Origin: Coriobacteriia bacterium
GTDB taxonomy: Bacteria > Actinomycetota > Coriobacteriia > Coriobacteriales > UBA8131
Assembly: GCA_009783245.1 (NCBI GenBank)
Contig: WRHL01000008.1
Span: 1 to 38,101, forward strand
Reading direction: 5' to 3'
Length of the DNA: 38,101 nt
In this document: one piece after another, positions 24,885 to 34,477 of the stretch
How positions within the stretch are numbered: position 1 is the first letter of the stretch
Layout: each line of letters begins with the position of its first letter
Program-made: the position numbers and the translations under genes
The notes under the pieces: model-generated
Database searches by the model: none
What the model saw: only the letters and a program-made list of their open reading frames with translations
What the model was told of the DNA's origin: nothing

Positions 24885-26030
24885 ATGAAGAAAAGAGTAC
24901 TTGCAATACTGTTGACGGTGGTGCTTGTGGCGCTTTTGCTGCCAGGTTGCAGCAAGCCGACCACAGCGCAGGGCGACATCACCAAAGACAACATCAAGGT
25001 AGGGTTCGTCCATGTATCCGACCCCAGTGACATGGGCTATACCTACAACCATGACCTGGGAACCAAGGAGATGCAGAAGGCCTTGGGGCTGCGCGATGAC
25101 CAGATCATCAACAAGTTCAACGTGGCGGAGGGGGCGGCATGCGACACAGCGCTGCGCGAGCTCCTCGACGCGGGATGTAACATCATCTTCGCCACCAGCT
25201 TCGGTTTCGAGGATTACGTACTGGAGATCGCCCAGGAGTATCCTGACGTTCAGTTCTGCCACGCCACCGGCTATCAGGCTGCGGGCGCAGACCTTCCCAA
25301 CTTCCACAACTACTTCGCTTCCATCTATGAGGCCCGCTACCTTGCCGGAATCGCTGCTGGCCTCAAGACCGAGACCAACAAGCTGGGCTATGTCGCCGCA
25401 TTCCCCTTCGCCGAGGTCATCAGTGGCTATACCGCCTTCTACCTTGGCGCCAAAAGCGTCAACCCCAAGGTGACCATGGAGATCATGTATACCAACTCCT
25501 GGAATGACCCAACAGTTGAGGCTCAGGTCGCAAAGGCCCTCATCGACAAGGGTTGTGACGTTATCTCACAGCACTCTGACTCTACCGCCCCTGCCACCAC
25601 CGCTGAGGAGAACGGCGTCTGGCAGGTTGGCTATAACAACGACATGATCTCAGCTGCCCCCAACGCCTCCCTCATCTCTGCGCGTATCGACTGGGGCATC
25701 TACGTCACCTTTGCCGTGCAAAGCGTGCTTGCGGGCAAAGAGATCCCGGTTGACTGGTGTGCGGGCCTCGCTGATGGCGCCGTCTACCTCTCTCCCCTGA
25801 ACACTGCAATCGCGGCCCCTGGCACACAGGAGGCGATAGATGAGGCCACCAAGGGCATATTGGACGGCAGCTTGCATGTCTTTGCCGGCCCCCTGAATGG
25901 CAAGGGCTCTGACTTCTCAGGAAATCCCATCACCATAGATGTGGCTGCTGGTGAATACTTCCATGAGCAGGAGGACGCTTCAGCGCCTTCATGGTGTTAT
26001 ATAATCCCGGGTTGTACCGTGCTAGAATAG
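24885..26030 (+). CDS. BMP-family (PnrA-like) nucleoside-binding lipoprotein
   Basis: This 381-residue lipoprotein starts with MKKR, a hydrophobic segment and the lipobox LLPGC (Cys22), which anchors it to the outer face of the membrane. The mature protein shows BMP/PnrA landmarks: IKVGFVHVSDPSDMGYTYNHD at the start of lobe 1, IIFATSFGFEDYVLEIAQEYPDVQFCHATGY, YEARYLAGIAAG, KLGYVAAFPFAEVISGYTAF, TNSWNDP, and DVISQHSDS. These proteins capture purine nucleosides for an ABC importer. The ATG at 24885 has AGGAG 7 bases upstream; the frame extends to 24822 but that would destroy the signal peptide. The next three genes supply the ATPase and two permeases, so function is well supported. The terminator after it probably lets only some transcripts continue. 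Confidence 0.9.
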   Translation: MKKRVLAILLTVVLVALLLPGCSKPTTAQGDITKDNIKVGFVHVSDPSDMGYTYNHDLGTKEMQKALGLRDDQIINKFNVAEGAACDTALRELLDAGCNIIFATSFGFEDYVLEIAQEYPDVQFCHATGYQAAGADLPNFHNYFASIYEARYLAGIAAGLKTETNKLGYVAAFPFAEVISGYTAFYLGAKSVNPKVTMEIMYTNSWNDPTVEAQVAKALIDKGCDVISQHSDSTAPATTAEENGVWQVGYNNDMISAAPNASLISARIDWGIYVTFAVQSVLAGKEIPVDWCAGLADGAVYLSPLNTAIAAPGTQEAIDEATKGILDGSLHVFAGPLNGKGSDFSGNPITIDVAAGEYFHEQEDASAPSWCYIIPGCTVLE

Positions 26031-26065
26031 CAGCAACGGGAGCAAGGTCTTGATAAGACCGATGA

Positions 26066-26103
26066 GGGCGGTGCTGCCATACCTGGTAGTACCGCCCTTT
26101 TTT
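26066..26103 (+). terminator. Attenuating rho-independent terminator inside the ABC operon
   Basis: The arms GGGCGGTGCTGCCA (26066-26079) and TGGTAGTACCGCCC (26084-26097) are joined by TACC and followed by six Ts. This strong terminator sits between the binding-protein gene and the ATPase gene, whose ATG is only 11 bases past the T-run. Partial read-through would make excess binding protein over transporter. Confidence 0.9.
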
Positions 26104-26113
26104 AGGGTGTGTT

Positions 26114-27736
26114 ATGCGGAAGAGAGGGCAGATGGAATCCCCGGCCCACACAGATAGACGAGCCCAGGAACAAGACCTGACCGAGGACGATCCAGGTAAT
26201 CTTGCCGTCAGCATGGAACATGTCTCCAAGTCCTTTGGGAAGGTCCTTGCCAACAAGGATGTACAGCTGCAGCTCAGGCAGGGTGAGATTCTGGCGCTGC
26301 TAGGCGAGAATGGCAGTGGCAAGACAACCCTGATGAATATGCTCTCCGGCATCTATTTCCCTGACTACGGCGATATCCATGTCCATGGCAGGAAGGTGAC
26401 GATAAAATCTCCCAAGGATGCCTTTGATCTTGGTATCGGCATGATCCATCAACACTTCAAGCTCATACCGGTGCTCTCAGCTGCTGAGAATATAGTGCTT
26501 GGCCAACCGGGCGGGGTGGTTGTCTCCAGGCGCTCGCTCAATGCAGATATCCGTGAGTTGGCAACGCGCTATGGCTTTGAGATCGACCCCGCAAAGAAGG
26601 TCTACGACATGTCGGTCTCAGAAAAACAGACAGTCGAGATAGTGAAGGTCCTCTACCGCGGCGCCGACATCCTCATCTTGGACGAGCCCACAGCGGTATT
26701 GACCCCTCACGAGACGGACAAGCTCTTTGCCGTGCTCAGGAATATGAAAGAAGATGGGAAATCCATAGTCATCATCACCCATAAACTCCATGAGGTACTG
26801 GCAATCTCTGACAGGGTGGAGATCCTCAGGAAAGGTGAGTTCATCGGGGTTGTCGAAACCGCTCAGACCGATCAGAGCCAGCTCACCGAGATGATGGTGG
26901 GAAGGCCGGTCAGCTTGAGGATCGACAGGCCAAAGCTGCCGCGTGGCGAGGAGCGGCTCACGGTGCAGGGCTTGACCTGCCTGAGCAGCTATGGGGTGAA
27001 GGTAGTGGATGACGTAGGTTTCTCGGCCTATGGCGGCGAGATACTGGGGATTGCCGGCATCGCAGGCAGTGGTCAGAAGGAGCTGTGCGAGGCCATCGTT
27101 GGGCTTTATCCTGCGACACGTGGCTCTGTTGTTTATCGTGGGACAAAAGACGGGGCGATAGTACGGGAGCAGCTCTTGGGGCGCAGGCCAAAAGAGCTGA
27201 CGAGGAAAGGCGTCTCGATGGCCTTTGTCCCGGAAGACAGGCTGGGGATGGGCCTTGTGGCGAGCATGGATATCACGGATAACGTGATGCTGCGTAGCTA
27301 CCGGGACAACCACAGCGTATTTGTCGACAGGAAGAAGCCCCAGACTCTTGCTGGGCATTTGATAGAAGACTTAGAGATAGTGGCTTCAGGGCCCGAGGCG
27401 ATTGTGGGGAGGCTTTCAGGAGGCAATGTCCAGAAGGTGCTGCTCGGCCGCGAGATCGCACGCAGCCCCGGCGTACTGATTGTCGCCTATCCTGTCAGAG
27501 GGCTTGATATCAACTCCTCCTATAAGATCTACGACCTGCTAAACGAGCAGAAGCGTAAAGGCGCAGCCGTCATCTTTGTAGGCGAGGACCTGGACGTCCT
27601 GATGGAGATATCGGATAGGCTTATGGTGCTTTGTGGTGGAAGGGTAAGCGGTACCGTGGACCCCCAGAAGGCGACCAAGGAGGAAGTAGGTCTCATGATG
27701 ATCCAGCTTGCTGGGAGTGAGGCGGTCGCATCATGA
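26114..27736 (+). CDS. Nucleoside ABC importer, duplicated ATP-binding subunit
   Basis: This 540-residue cytoplasmic ATPase has two ABC domains, as in NupO/YufO and sugar importers. Domain 1 (about 35-265) has Walker A LLGENGSGKTTL, signature VSEKQ and Walker B LILDEPTAVLTP. Domain 2 (about 285-530) has the degenerate Walker A IAGIAGSGQKEL, signature LSGGNVQK and a Walker B variant LIVAYPVRGLD lacking the usual Asp-Glu. One weakened site is normal in this class. ATG 26114 has AGGG six bases upstream; an in-frame ATG at 26132 is an alternative start. The stop overlaps the next permease start by four bases, supporting a tightly coupled transporter operon. Confidence 0.9.
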   Translation: MRKRGQMESPAHTDRRAQEQDLTEDDPGNLAVSMEHVSKSFGKVLANKDVQLQLRQGEILALLGENGSGKTTLMNMLSGIYFPDYGDIHVHGRKVTIKSPKDAFDLGIGMIHQHFKLIPVLSAAENIVLGQPGGVVVSRRSLNADIRELATRYGFEIDPAKKVYDMSVSEKQTVEIVKVLYRGADILILDEPTAVLTPHETDKLFAVLRNMKEDGKSIVIITHKLHEVLAISDRVEILRKGEFIGVVETAQTDQSQLTEMMVGRPVSLRIDRPKLPRGEERLTVQGLTCLSSYGVKVVDDVGFSAYGGEILGIAGIAGSGQKELCEAIVGLYPATRGSVVYRGTKDGAIVREQLLGRRPKELTRKGVSMAFVPEDRLGMGLVASMDITDNVMLRSYRDNHSVFVDRKKPQTLAGHLIEDLEIVASGPEAIVGRLSGGNVQKVLLGREIARSPGVLIVAYPVRGLDINSSYKIYDLLNEQKRKGAAVIFVGEDLDVLMEISDRLMVLCGGRVSGTVDPQKATKEEVGLMMIQLAGSEAVAS

Positions 27737-28830
27737 GTACGAAAGCAGGGGCAAAGCGCGAGCCTTTGTTGCGCATGGTAAAACGTGACGACCTCAGCCC
27801 ACTGAGGGCTTGGGCTTATCGTGGGATCGCATTCATCCTGGCTTTGGTTTGCGGTGGACTGTTGATCCTTGTCTTAGGACACAACCCCATCCTGGTGTAC
27901 CGGGACATGGTTATCGGAGCCTGGGGGTCTTCTACTGTCATCAGGGAGACCATCAAGCTCACGGTACCTCTGCTTGTGACTGCGATTGGCCTCGCTGCCG
28001 CCTTCAAGATGAAGTTCTGGAACATAGGAGGAGAGGGGCAGATCCTGGTCGGCGCCGTTGCTGCGGGCTTCTTTGGGCTCTACACTGCGCAGATATTCCC
28101 CCGTCCTATCTTGATCATCCTGATGATGCTGGCTGGAATGGCGGCCGGTGGGCTCTATGGCCTGATACCGGCGCTCTTCAAGGCCAAGTGGCGGACAAAC
28201 GAGACGCTTGTGACCCTTATGCTGAATTACATAGCGCTTGCCTTTGTGAAATACCTGATGAACGGGCCATGGAAGGCGCCGGGAAGCACGTTCCCAAAGA
28301 TGCCCATGCTTGTTTCCGGCGGGAGGATGACCCAGGTCCTGGGAGTGCATTGGGGCTGGATCCTGGCTCTGGTGATTGTGGTCATCGCCTGGTTCTACTT
28401 CAATAAGACCAAGCAGGGCTACGAGATCTCTGTGGTGGGGGAGAGTGAGAACACGGCGCGCTATGCGGGCATCAGTGTGAAGAAGGTCATTATCCGCACC
28501 ATGTTCATATCAGGTGCGCTCTGTGGCCTGGTAGGCATGATGCAGTTCGCAGGCGCTGACTACACCATCACCGAGGGTACGGCCGGAGGCGTAGGCTTTA
28601 CCGCTATCACCGTTGCCTGGCTTGCCAAGATGAACCCCTTTGGCATGCTGGTTGTCGCCCTCTTCATCGCCATGCTCGGGCGGGGGTCGAACACCATTCA
28701 GACGATATACAAGATCCCGGCCTCTGCCTCCTCTCTGTTGATCGGTATCATCCTCTTCTTCATGCTGGGATGCGAGTTCTTTGTCAGGTACCGGTTGGTG
28801 AAAAGGGGGAAGGAGGTGCCTGATGCTTGA
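27733..28830 (+). CDS. Nucleoside ABC importer permease 1 (NupP-like)
   Basis: This 365-residue inner-membrane permease is of the BPD_transp_2 type. After a basic N-terminus come about nine hydrophobic helices. The family core FKMKFWNIGGEGQILVGAVA is at about 93-112, and the later loop GENTARYAGIS-like stretch (SENTARYAGISVKKV) is the ATPase-contact region. It pairs with the next permease as a heterodimer around the duplicated ATPase. It starts within the stop codon of the ATPase gene (ATGA) and ends 8 bases inside the next gene, so all three are translationally coupled. Confidence 0.9.
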   Translation: MSTKAGAKREPLLRMVKRDDLSPLRAWAYRGIAFILALVCGGLLILVLGHNPILVYRDMVIGAWGSSTVIRETIKLTVPLLVTAIGLAAAFKMKFWNIGGEGQILVGAVAAGFFGLYTAQIFPRPILIILMMLAGMAAGGLYGLIPALFKAKWRTNETLVTLMLNYIALAFVKYLMNGPWKAPGSTFPKMPMLVSGGRMTQVLGVHWGWILALVIVVIAWFYFNKTKQGYEISVVGESENTARYAGISVKKVIIRTMFISGALCGLVGMMQFAGADYTITEGTAGGVGFTAITVAWLAKMNPFGMLVVALFIAMLGRGSNTIQTIYKIPASASSLLIGIILFFMLGCEFFVRYRLVKRGKEVPDA

Positions 28831-29815
28831 CACGACCGTCGCCCTATTGGTGGCAGCTGTACTGGCAGGCACACCCTTGCTCCTTGGGGCGTTGGGCGAG
28901 ATCCTGACCGAGCGCTCAGGTAACCTGAACCTGGGTGTTGAGGGTATGATGTTCATGGGCGCCATCACCGGGCTCATAGGCTCCTTCTTCTACGAGCAGG
29001 CGGTCATTGGCGCTGGCCTTGCCCCCTCAGGGGCGCTCTCGGCTCTCATCGCGCTGCTGGTCAGCTTTCTTGCCGGCGCCTTCGGGGCGCTCATCTATGG
29101 CTTTTTGACTATCACGCTCAGGGCGAACCAGAATGTCACCGGCCTGATCCTGACCATCTTCGGCACCGGCTTTGGGAATTTCTTTGGGGAGTACTTCGGT
29201 TTGAAGGCTGGTGGGTATATAGCCGTCAGCAAGGCCACAAAGTCAGCATTCGCCCCCATCAACATACCCTATCTCTCTGACCTGCCTGTAGTGGGCAAGT
29301 TGTTCTTCTCGTATAACTGGATGGTCTACTTTGCCATTGCGCTTGCGATAGCCATGGCCTGGTTCTTTTTCAAGTCGCGAGTCGGTCTCAACCTCAGGGC
29401 AGTAGGCGAGGATCCCGCTGCGGCAGACGCGGCAGGCATCAATGTGTCCAGGTACCGCTACTTTGCGACCGTCATAGGCGGCGGCATCTGCGGCATAGGT
29501 GGTATGTACATGTGCATGGTGACCACCTCGGGTGTCTGGGTACATGGTTGCGTGAGTGGCTATGGGTGGCTCGCAGTGGCGCTTGTCATCTTTGCGACCT
29601 GGCGTCCCTTGCGCGGCATGGTGCTTGCCGTCATCTTTGGCGGCCTGATGGTCATGCGTATGTACATATCCATTCCGGGCTTGCCCGCGCAGATCTATGA
29701 GATGGTTCCCTATGTCATAACCATCCTGGTGCTGGTCATCACCAGCATACGGCAGAGCAAGGAGCATGCAATGCCTGCCAGCTGCGGCCTCAACTACTTC
29801 CGAGAAGACCGCTGA
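28823..29815 (+). CDS. Nucleoside ABC importer permease 2 (NupQ-like)
   Basis: This 330-residue polytopic permease is the second half of the transporter's membrane pore. ILTERSGNLNLGVEGMMFMG (about 27-46) is the hallmark of the NupQ/YufQ branch, and LRAVGEDPAAADAAGINVSRYRY is cut from the same ATPase-contact loop seen in permease 1. A good GGAGG lies 6 bases before the ATG. It is the last gene of the operon. The next gene, fhs, ends 57 bases away on the opposite strand, with no obvious strong terminator between them. Confidence 0.9.
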   Translation: MLDTTVALLVAAVLAGTPLLLGALGEILTERSGNLNLGVEGMMFMGAITGLIGSFFYEQAVIGAGLAPSGALSALIALLVSFLAGAFGALIYGFLTITLRANQNVTGLILTIFGTGFGNFFGEYFGLKAGGYIAVSKATKSAFAPINIPYLSDLPVVGKLFFSYNWMVYFAIALAIAMAWFFFKSRVGLNLRAVGEDPAAADAAGINVSRYRYFATVIGGGICGIGGMYMCMVTTSGVWVHGCVSGYGWLAVALVIFATWRPLRGMVLAVIFGGLMVMRMYISIPGLPAQIYEMVPYVITILVLVITSIRQSKEHAMPASCGLNYFREDR

Positions 29816-29872
29816 CATACCGGTTCGACTACTGTTGTGCAGACTGCTTCAGTGTGCCGCGCAGCACGGTCA

Positions 29873-31540
29873 TCAGAACAGGCCGGTTATCCTTCCGTCA
29901 TTGTCTACGTCAATGTTCTCGGCAGAGGGGACCCTTGGCAGGCCCGGCAGGGTTATGATGTCGCCGGTGAACGCGATGATGAAGCCCGCACCTGCGGAAA
30001 CGCTGAGGTTGCGGACCGTGATATTGAAGTCCCGGGGAGCGCCAAGCAGGGCCGGGTTATCCGAGAAGGAGAACTGGGTCTTAGCCATGCAGATGGGAAG
30101 CTTTGAGAAACCAAGCTCTGTGAGCCGGGCGGCCTGGTCAACCGCCTTGTGATCCATCTCTACGCAATCAGCCCGGTAGATCCTGGTAGCTATTGTCTCC
30201 AGCTTCTCTACAATGGGCAGGTCGTCCGCATAGCTGAACTGGAAGTCATTGGGGCCCTCAGCAAGGCGTATCACCTCCTGTGCCAAAGCGGCGCCACCCT
30301 CACCGCCCTTCGCCCAGACCTCTGACAAGGCCACTCTGACGCCCAGTCCTGAGAGCTCTTCCTCAATGAGGTCGATCTCAGCCAGGGTATCCGAGGGGAA
30401 CCTGTTGATGGCAACCACGCAGGGAAGCCTGAACACCTGTGTGAGGTTCTCTATATGCTGGAGCAGGTTTGGAAGGCCTTTCTTCAGAGCCTCCAAGTCC
30501 TCCTGCAGAAGGTTGTCCTTTGCCGCGCCACCATGGTGCTTGAGGGCGCGGACCGTAGCGACCACCACAACGGCATCCGGCCTGAATCCGGCACGACGGC
30601 ACTTGATATCCAAGAACTTCTCCGCTCCCAGATCCGCACCAAAGCCTGCCTCGGTGACCACATAGTCGCCGTGCTTAAGGGCCATGCGGGTTGCAGCCAG
30701 GGTGTTGCAGCCGTGGGCGATGTTGGCAAAGGGGCCGCCGTGGATGAAGGCCGGTGTGCCCTCAAGCGTCTGCACCAGGTTTGGTTTGATGGCATCGGTC
30801 AAAAGGGCCGTCATCGCCCCTGCGGCCTTCAGCTGGCCGGCGGTTACCGGCTCGCCTTTCCGGTTATAGGCAACGATGATCCTGGCGATCCGCTGTTTCA
30901 GATCTGAGACTGAATCTGCAAGGCAGAGCACGGCCATGACCTCGGATGCCACGGTGATGTCAAAACCGTCCTCACGGGAGACGCCATTCGCCTTGCCGCC
31001 AAGGCCGTCAACAATGAAGCGGAGTTGACGGTCGTTCATATCCATACAGCGTTTCCAGGTGACGTTCTTGGTATCGACGTCCAGTTGGTTGCTTTGGTAG
31101 ATATGATTATCGAGCATTGCAGCCAGCAGGTTGTTTGCTGCCGCTACAGCATGGAAGTCCCCAGTGAAGTGGAGGTTGATGTCCTCCATGGGAATGACCT
31201 GGGCATAACCGCCGCCGGCAGCGCCGCCCTTCACACCAAAGACGGGGCCCAGTGAGGGTTCGCGCAATGCCACAACGGCATTCTTCCCCAAACGTGACAA
31301 GGCGTCTGCCAGGCCGACTGTTGTGGTGGTCTTCCCTTCACCCGCAGGTGTCGGCGTCAGCGCAGAAACTAGGATGAGCTTACCATTCCGCTTCTTATCG
31401 TCATCTAAGGCCCGCATGTTGACCTTGGCCTTGGACTTGCCAAAGGGCTCCAGGTAATCAAGGTCAAGGCCTAACTTTTGGGCTATCGCCTCTATTGGCA
31501 TGGGTGTCACTGACTGGGCTATCTCAATGTCGCTCTTCAT
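29873..31540 (-). CDS. fhs: Formate-tetrahydrofolate ligase
   Basis: This 555-residue cytoplasmic enzyme makes 10-formyl-THF from formate, THF and ATP. The full length matches the family (about 555-560). The nucleotide-binding motif [20 protein letters not shown] is at about 61-80. Other conserved stretches are [62 protein letters not shown] and the glycine-rich end [13 protein letters not shown]. The ATG is preceded only by a weak purine stretch, but the gene follows metF/V by 30 bases and is probably co-transcribed with it. Together with folD at 36828 it forms the tetrahydrofolate branch used for acetogenesis, formate assimilation or purine and serine metabolism. Confidence 0.97.
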   Translation of the reverse strand: MKSDIEIAQSVTPMPIEAIAQKLGLDLDYLEPFGKSKAKVNMRALDDDKKRNGKLILVSALTPTPAGEGKTTTTVGLADALSRLGKNAVVALREPSLGPVFGVKGGAAGGGYAQVIPMEDINLHFTGDFHAVAAANNLLAAMLDNHIYQSNQLDVDTKNVTWKRCMDMNDRQLRFIVDGLGGKANGVSREDGFDITVASEVMAVLCLADSVSDLKQRIARIIVAYNRKGEPVTAGQLKAAGAMTALLTDAIKPNLVQTLEGTPAFIHGGPFANIAHGCNTLAATRMALKHGDYVVTEAGFGADLGAEKFLDIKCRRAGFRPDAVVVVATVRALKHHGGAAKDNLLQEDLEALKKGLPNLLQHIENLTQVFRLPCVVAINRFPSDTLAEIDLIEEELSGLGVRVALSEVWAKGGEGGAALAQEVIRLAEGPNDFQFSYADDLPIVEKLETIATRIYRADCVEMDHKAVDQAARLTELGFSKLPICMAKTQFSFSDNPALLGAPRDFNITVRNLSVSAGAGFIIAFTGDIITLPGLPRVPSAENIDVDNDGRITGLF

Positions 31541-31570
31541 GGGTTTTCCATTCTTGTTCTCTTTGTTGGT

Positions 31571-33166
31571 TCACTGTTCTTGTATATGCCGGGCAGCCTC
31601 CGCCCGCATGGCATGAGGTGGCAGGTAGAGGCGGTGTGCGGCGTTGTCTCGGTCATGGGTATAGTTCGCCCAGCCAGAAGTCTCAAAGAGGTCCCAGTTG
31701 TTGGGCGGCGTGATAAAGGTATCGAGTTTCTGCAGTTCCTGGTGCCTCTTAAGGCGATGGTAAGCCTTGAAGTAGATGCAGTAACGCTCTTCAGGGTAGA
31801 CCTCGCACCAGCCGTTGGCGCTTCCACCACAGGGCCCGTTGCGTTGGCACTTGGGGCATTGCGACATGGGGCAGCTGTAGACCGCTGCCTCCAGGCCACA
31901 GTCGCCGCAGTTCAGGCAGCCGTAGAGAAGAGCCTTGCCCGTATGTTCAAGCCCGTGCCTGCGATGCAGGCCCTTCTTGCGCTCCCGCCATCCCATGAGC
32001 TTCTTAAGGATAGGGAAGCCTCGCTTGTTTTTGGTGAGCACCCAATAATGGAAGAAGCGGGAGATGCCGTAATTCCTGAAGATCTTCCCACCCTTTTTCC
32101 TGGAGTCAAGCGTGGCGGGCGCGGCGCTGTTCAAGCCGGTGGGTTGCCCATCAGCATTGGCTGCAGCCTCATAGAGGTAGAAACCCTCCGGTTGGCCGTA
32201 CTGGAGCTCGCGGGCCCATAACCTCCAGTCATCCTGGAGCTCGTCAGCTGTTTGCAGTATGTGGGTGAAGACCTCGGCCGTAAGCCCAATGCCTCCTATG
32301 TGAACGCCCTGATAACCCAGGCCGCGGGCGACGGCTATCATCTTGGCAGCCCTCAGGTAGCGCGCTTCCCGCCCCTTGTCCTCAGACTGCGCCTCCTCTT
32401 GGAGTACGGACATAAGGCTGTCGCTGATATAGGCGCCGGGCACATTGCCCGCTTTCATGTAGCGGGCGATACCAACGGAGGTAAGGTAGATATTCGCTAA
32501 GACTGGCGTGGTATAGCCCCGTTGTCGCAGGTAAAGCAACAGCTCCTCCATCTTGCGCGCGTCAAACCCCACCTGTGTGATGATGAACTGCGCACCTGAC
32601 AGGATCTTCTTCTCCAGCTTGAGGTACTGCATCAGGGTCTCAGCCTCAGTCCATTTGAAGGGGGTCACCACGGTTCCCGCAAAGAAATGCGTTGTCTGCT
32701 CCCGCTTCATATCCTTTGCTCCAACAACCTCCAGGCCCTTGTTCATATCCGTTATCAGCTGGAGCACCTGCACAGAGTCGAGATCGAAAACAGGGCGTGC
32801 CCGCCCGTTCCATCCGGAGTACGTGGAATCACCGGTCATCGTGAGCAGGTTCTCCATACCCCGGCGCTCCATGGAATAGAGCTGGCTGACAAACTGGTTG
32901 CGGTTGCGGTCCTTACAGGTGAAGTGGACTAAGGTGGTCATGCCTTTTGCATGGAGCTCCTCTGCTATGGTGTCTGCTAGCAAAGCTGGGTTGCCGCCGG
33001 GGTTGTCGGTAATCGATATGGCGTGCACGAGCCCGGTCTGGTAGATGCGCTCCGCCTCAGCCAGCTCCCTGAGTTGGATATCCTCATGGGCTCCACGCCC
33101 GGGGATGAACTCAAGCGTGACCAGGAACTCTCCTGTTTCGAGGGCTTCCCTGAAATGATTCGACAT
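31571..33166 (-). CDS. metF: Methylenetetrahydrofolate reductase with fused MetV-like cysteine-rich C-terminus
   Basis: This 531-residue protein's N-terminal 300 residues form the MetF barrel: LVTLEFIPGRG with catalytic-type Glu19, ISITDNPGGNP, HFTCKDRNRNQ, LLTMTGD and QFIITQVGFD. The last 200 residues carry a cysteine-rich cluster: CLNCGDC, CPMSQCPKCQRNGPCGG, then WCEVYPEERYC, from about residue 412. This is the MTHFR C-terminal/MetV-type zinc or iron-sulfur domain, which in many acetogens is a separate protein. ATG 33166 (AAAGG upstream) is chosen over an in-frame start at 33244. The enzyme reduces methylene-THF to methyl-THF. The MetV-type domain suggests coupling to ferredoxin or another electron carrier, as in acetogenic anaerobes. 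Confidence 0.9.
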   Translation of the reverse strand: MSNHFREALETGEFLVTLEFIPGRGAHEDIQLRELAEAERIYQTGLVHAISITDNPGGNPALLADTIAEELHAKGMTTLVHFTCKDRNRNQFVSQLYSMERRGMENLLTMTGDSTYSGWNGRARPVFDLDSVQVLQLITDMNKGLEVVGAKDMKREQTTHFFAGTVVTPFKWTEAETLMQYLKLEKKILSGAQFIITQVGFDARKMEELLLYLRQRGYTTPVLANIYLTSVGIARYMKAGNVPGAYISDSLMSVLQEEAQSEDKGREARYLRAAKMIAVARGLGYQGVHIGGIGLTAEVFTHILQTADELQDDWRLWARELQYGQPEGFYLYEAAANADGQPTGLNSAAPATLDSRKKGGKIFRNYGISRFFHYWVLTKNKRGFPILKKLMGWRERKKGLHRRHGLEHTGKALLYGCLNCGDCGLEAAVYSCPMSQCPKCQRNGPCGGSANGWCEVYPEERYCIYFKAYHRLKRHQELQKLDTFITPPNNWDLFETSGWANYTHDRDNAAHRLYLPPHAMRAEAARHIQEQ

Positions 33167-33223
33167 AAGGCCTTTCCCAATCTGATGCCTGCGGTTTCCA
33201 ACAGTAATTGTACTTGAAATATC

Positions 33224-33229
33224 TATAAT
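33224..33229 (+). promoter_or_regulatory. Candidate -10 box (TATAAT) in the metF/aldo-keto reductase divergent gap
   Basis: TATAAT lies 102 bases before the aldo/keto reductase start. The matching -35 (ACAGTA region) is weak. The 164-base gap must hold promoters for both directions. It also has a GATATCC/GGATATC inverted pair at 33235-33264 of uncertain meaning. Confidence 0.35.
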
Positions 33230-33330
33230 GAGGCTGATATCCATTCCTTCTCTGCTTTGGATATCAAAGCTATTGGCGTCGCAGTCTCATACAACAGCCC
33301 AAAGCGAGATAAACGGAAGAGGGGATGAGA

Positions 33331-34461
33331 ATGGCTGAGTACCTTGGCGAGGACATCGCAAAGCTCGGTTTTGGCCTGATGAGGTTACCGCGTATTGACA
33401 AGGCGATCGACATCAAACAGCTGGAGCAGATGGTCGACCTTTTCCTTGATGCAGGTTTCACCTACTTCGACACAGCTTATGGTTATTCAGACTCTGAGGC
33501 TGCAATCGGGGAGGCCCTGGTAAAGAGGCACCCTCGCAGCAGCTATCAACTGGCGACAAAGCTCCCTGCCTGGACCGTGAAGACAAAAGTCGAGGCAGAG
33601 CGCCTGTTCTGGACCTCGCTTGAGCGCACTGGGTTGGATTATTTCGACTTCTATCTGCTGCACAATGTGAGCGGCCCCCGTATGCCCTTCTTTGATGAAT
33701 ACCGGATTTGGGACTTCCTTGCTGAGCGTAGGGAGGAGGGGCTCATACGTCACTTGGGCTTCTCGTTCCACGATAAACCCGCAGTGCTCGATAAACTGCT
33801 GTTCGACCATCCAGAGATAGAGTTCGTGCAATTGCAGATCAACTATGTCGACTGGGACGACCCTGCCATGGAGGCTGCGAAATGCTATGAGATAGCGCGC
33901 AGCTATGGTAAGCCGGTTGTAGTCATGGAACCGGTCCGGGGTGGAAACCTCATGAAGCTGCCCCCTGCCGCAGTCGAAGCCTTTAAAACGCTTGACCCCA
34001 AGGCCTCTCTAGCATCCTGGGCCTTACGCTACGTGGCCTCACTAGAGGGTATTATCACAGTTTTGTCCGGCATGTCTGACCTCGCACAGATGAAGGACAA
34101 CATAGCGACCATGCTCGATCCCAAGCCGCTTGACCAAAGAGAGCTGGCAGCCATTGAAAGCGCCAAGAAGGAGCTTGCAGAGCTTGATGCCATACCTTGC
34201 ACACGCTGTGATTATTGCATGCCTGTCTGCGAGCAGAAGGTTGCTATTCCCGGCATCTTCGAGGCGATGAACCTCAGGTCGGTCTATGGAGAAGAGCGGG
34301 GTGCGCAGTTCACCTATGGGTGGCATACCAGGGGGAACAACATGAACCCGGCTTCCGCCTGCATAGCTTGCGGAAACTGCGAGGCAGTCTGTACACAGGG
34401 TATACTGATAACCGATGAGCTGAGAAGGGCAAGGGAGCTTTTTGAGCCAGCAGCAAGCTGA
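33331..34461 (+). CDS. Aldo/keto reductase with C-terminal 2x[4Fe-4S] ferredoxin domain
   Basis: This is a 376-residue protein. The N-terminal barrel has the AKR tetrad: Asp47 and Tyr52 in YFDTAYGY, Lys77 in LATKLP and His111 in FYLLHN. After residue 285 come two clusters, CTRCDYCMPVC and CIACGNCEAVC, each CxxCxxCxxxC, the pattern of two [4Fe-4S] clusters. This AKR-ferredoxin fusion is common in strict anaerobes; its substrate is generally unknown. Of two in-frame ATGs (33325 and 33331), the second has GAGGGG at proper distance. It is followed 16 bases later by an ABC exporter gene pair on the same strand. Confidence 0.88.
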   Translation: MAEYLGEDIAKLGFGLMRLPRIDKAIDIKQLEQMVDLFLDAGFTYFDTAYGYSDSEAAIGEALVKRHPRSSYQLATKLPAWTVKTKVEAERLFWTSLERTGLDYFDFYLLHNVSGPRMPFFDEYRIWDFLAERREEGLIRHLGFSFHDKPAVLDKLLFDHPEIEFVQLQINYVDWDDPAMEAAKCYEIARSYGKPVVVMEPVRGGNLMKLPPAAVEAFKTLDPKASLASWALRYVASLEGIITVLSGMSDLAQMKDNIATMLDPKPLDQRELAAIESAKKELAELDAIPCTRCDYCMPVCEQKVAIPGIFEAMNLRSVYGEERGAQFTYGWHTRGNNMNPASACIACGNCEAVCTQGILITDELRRARELFEPAAS

Positions 34462-34477
34462 ATAAGGAGGACAACCG

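Noticed and set aside
27085-27730. Broken second ATPase domain (LIVAYPVRGLD, degenerate Walker A) as a pseudogene sign
   Set aside because: Degeneration of one nucleotide site is normal in the duplicated ATPases of this importer family and the frame is intact.
33235-33264. GATATCC...GGATATC inverted repeat in the metF/AKR gap
   Set aside because: Short arms with a 16-base centre in AT-rich sequence; could easily be chance, so noted only within the promoter entry.
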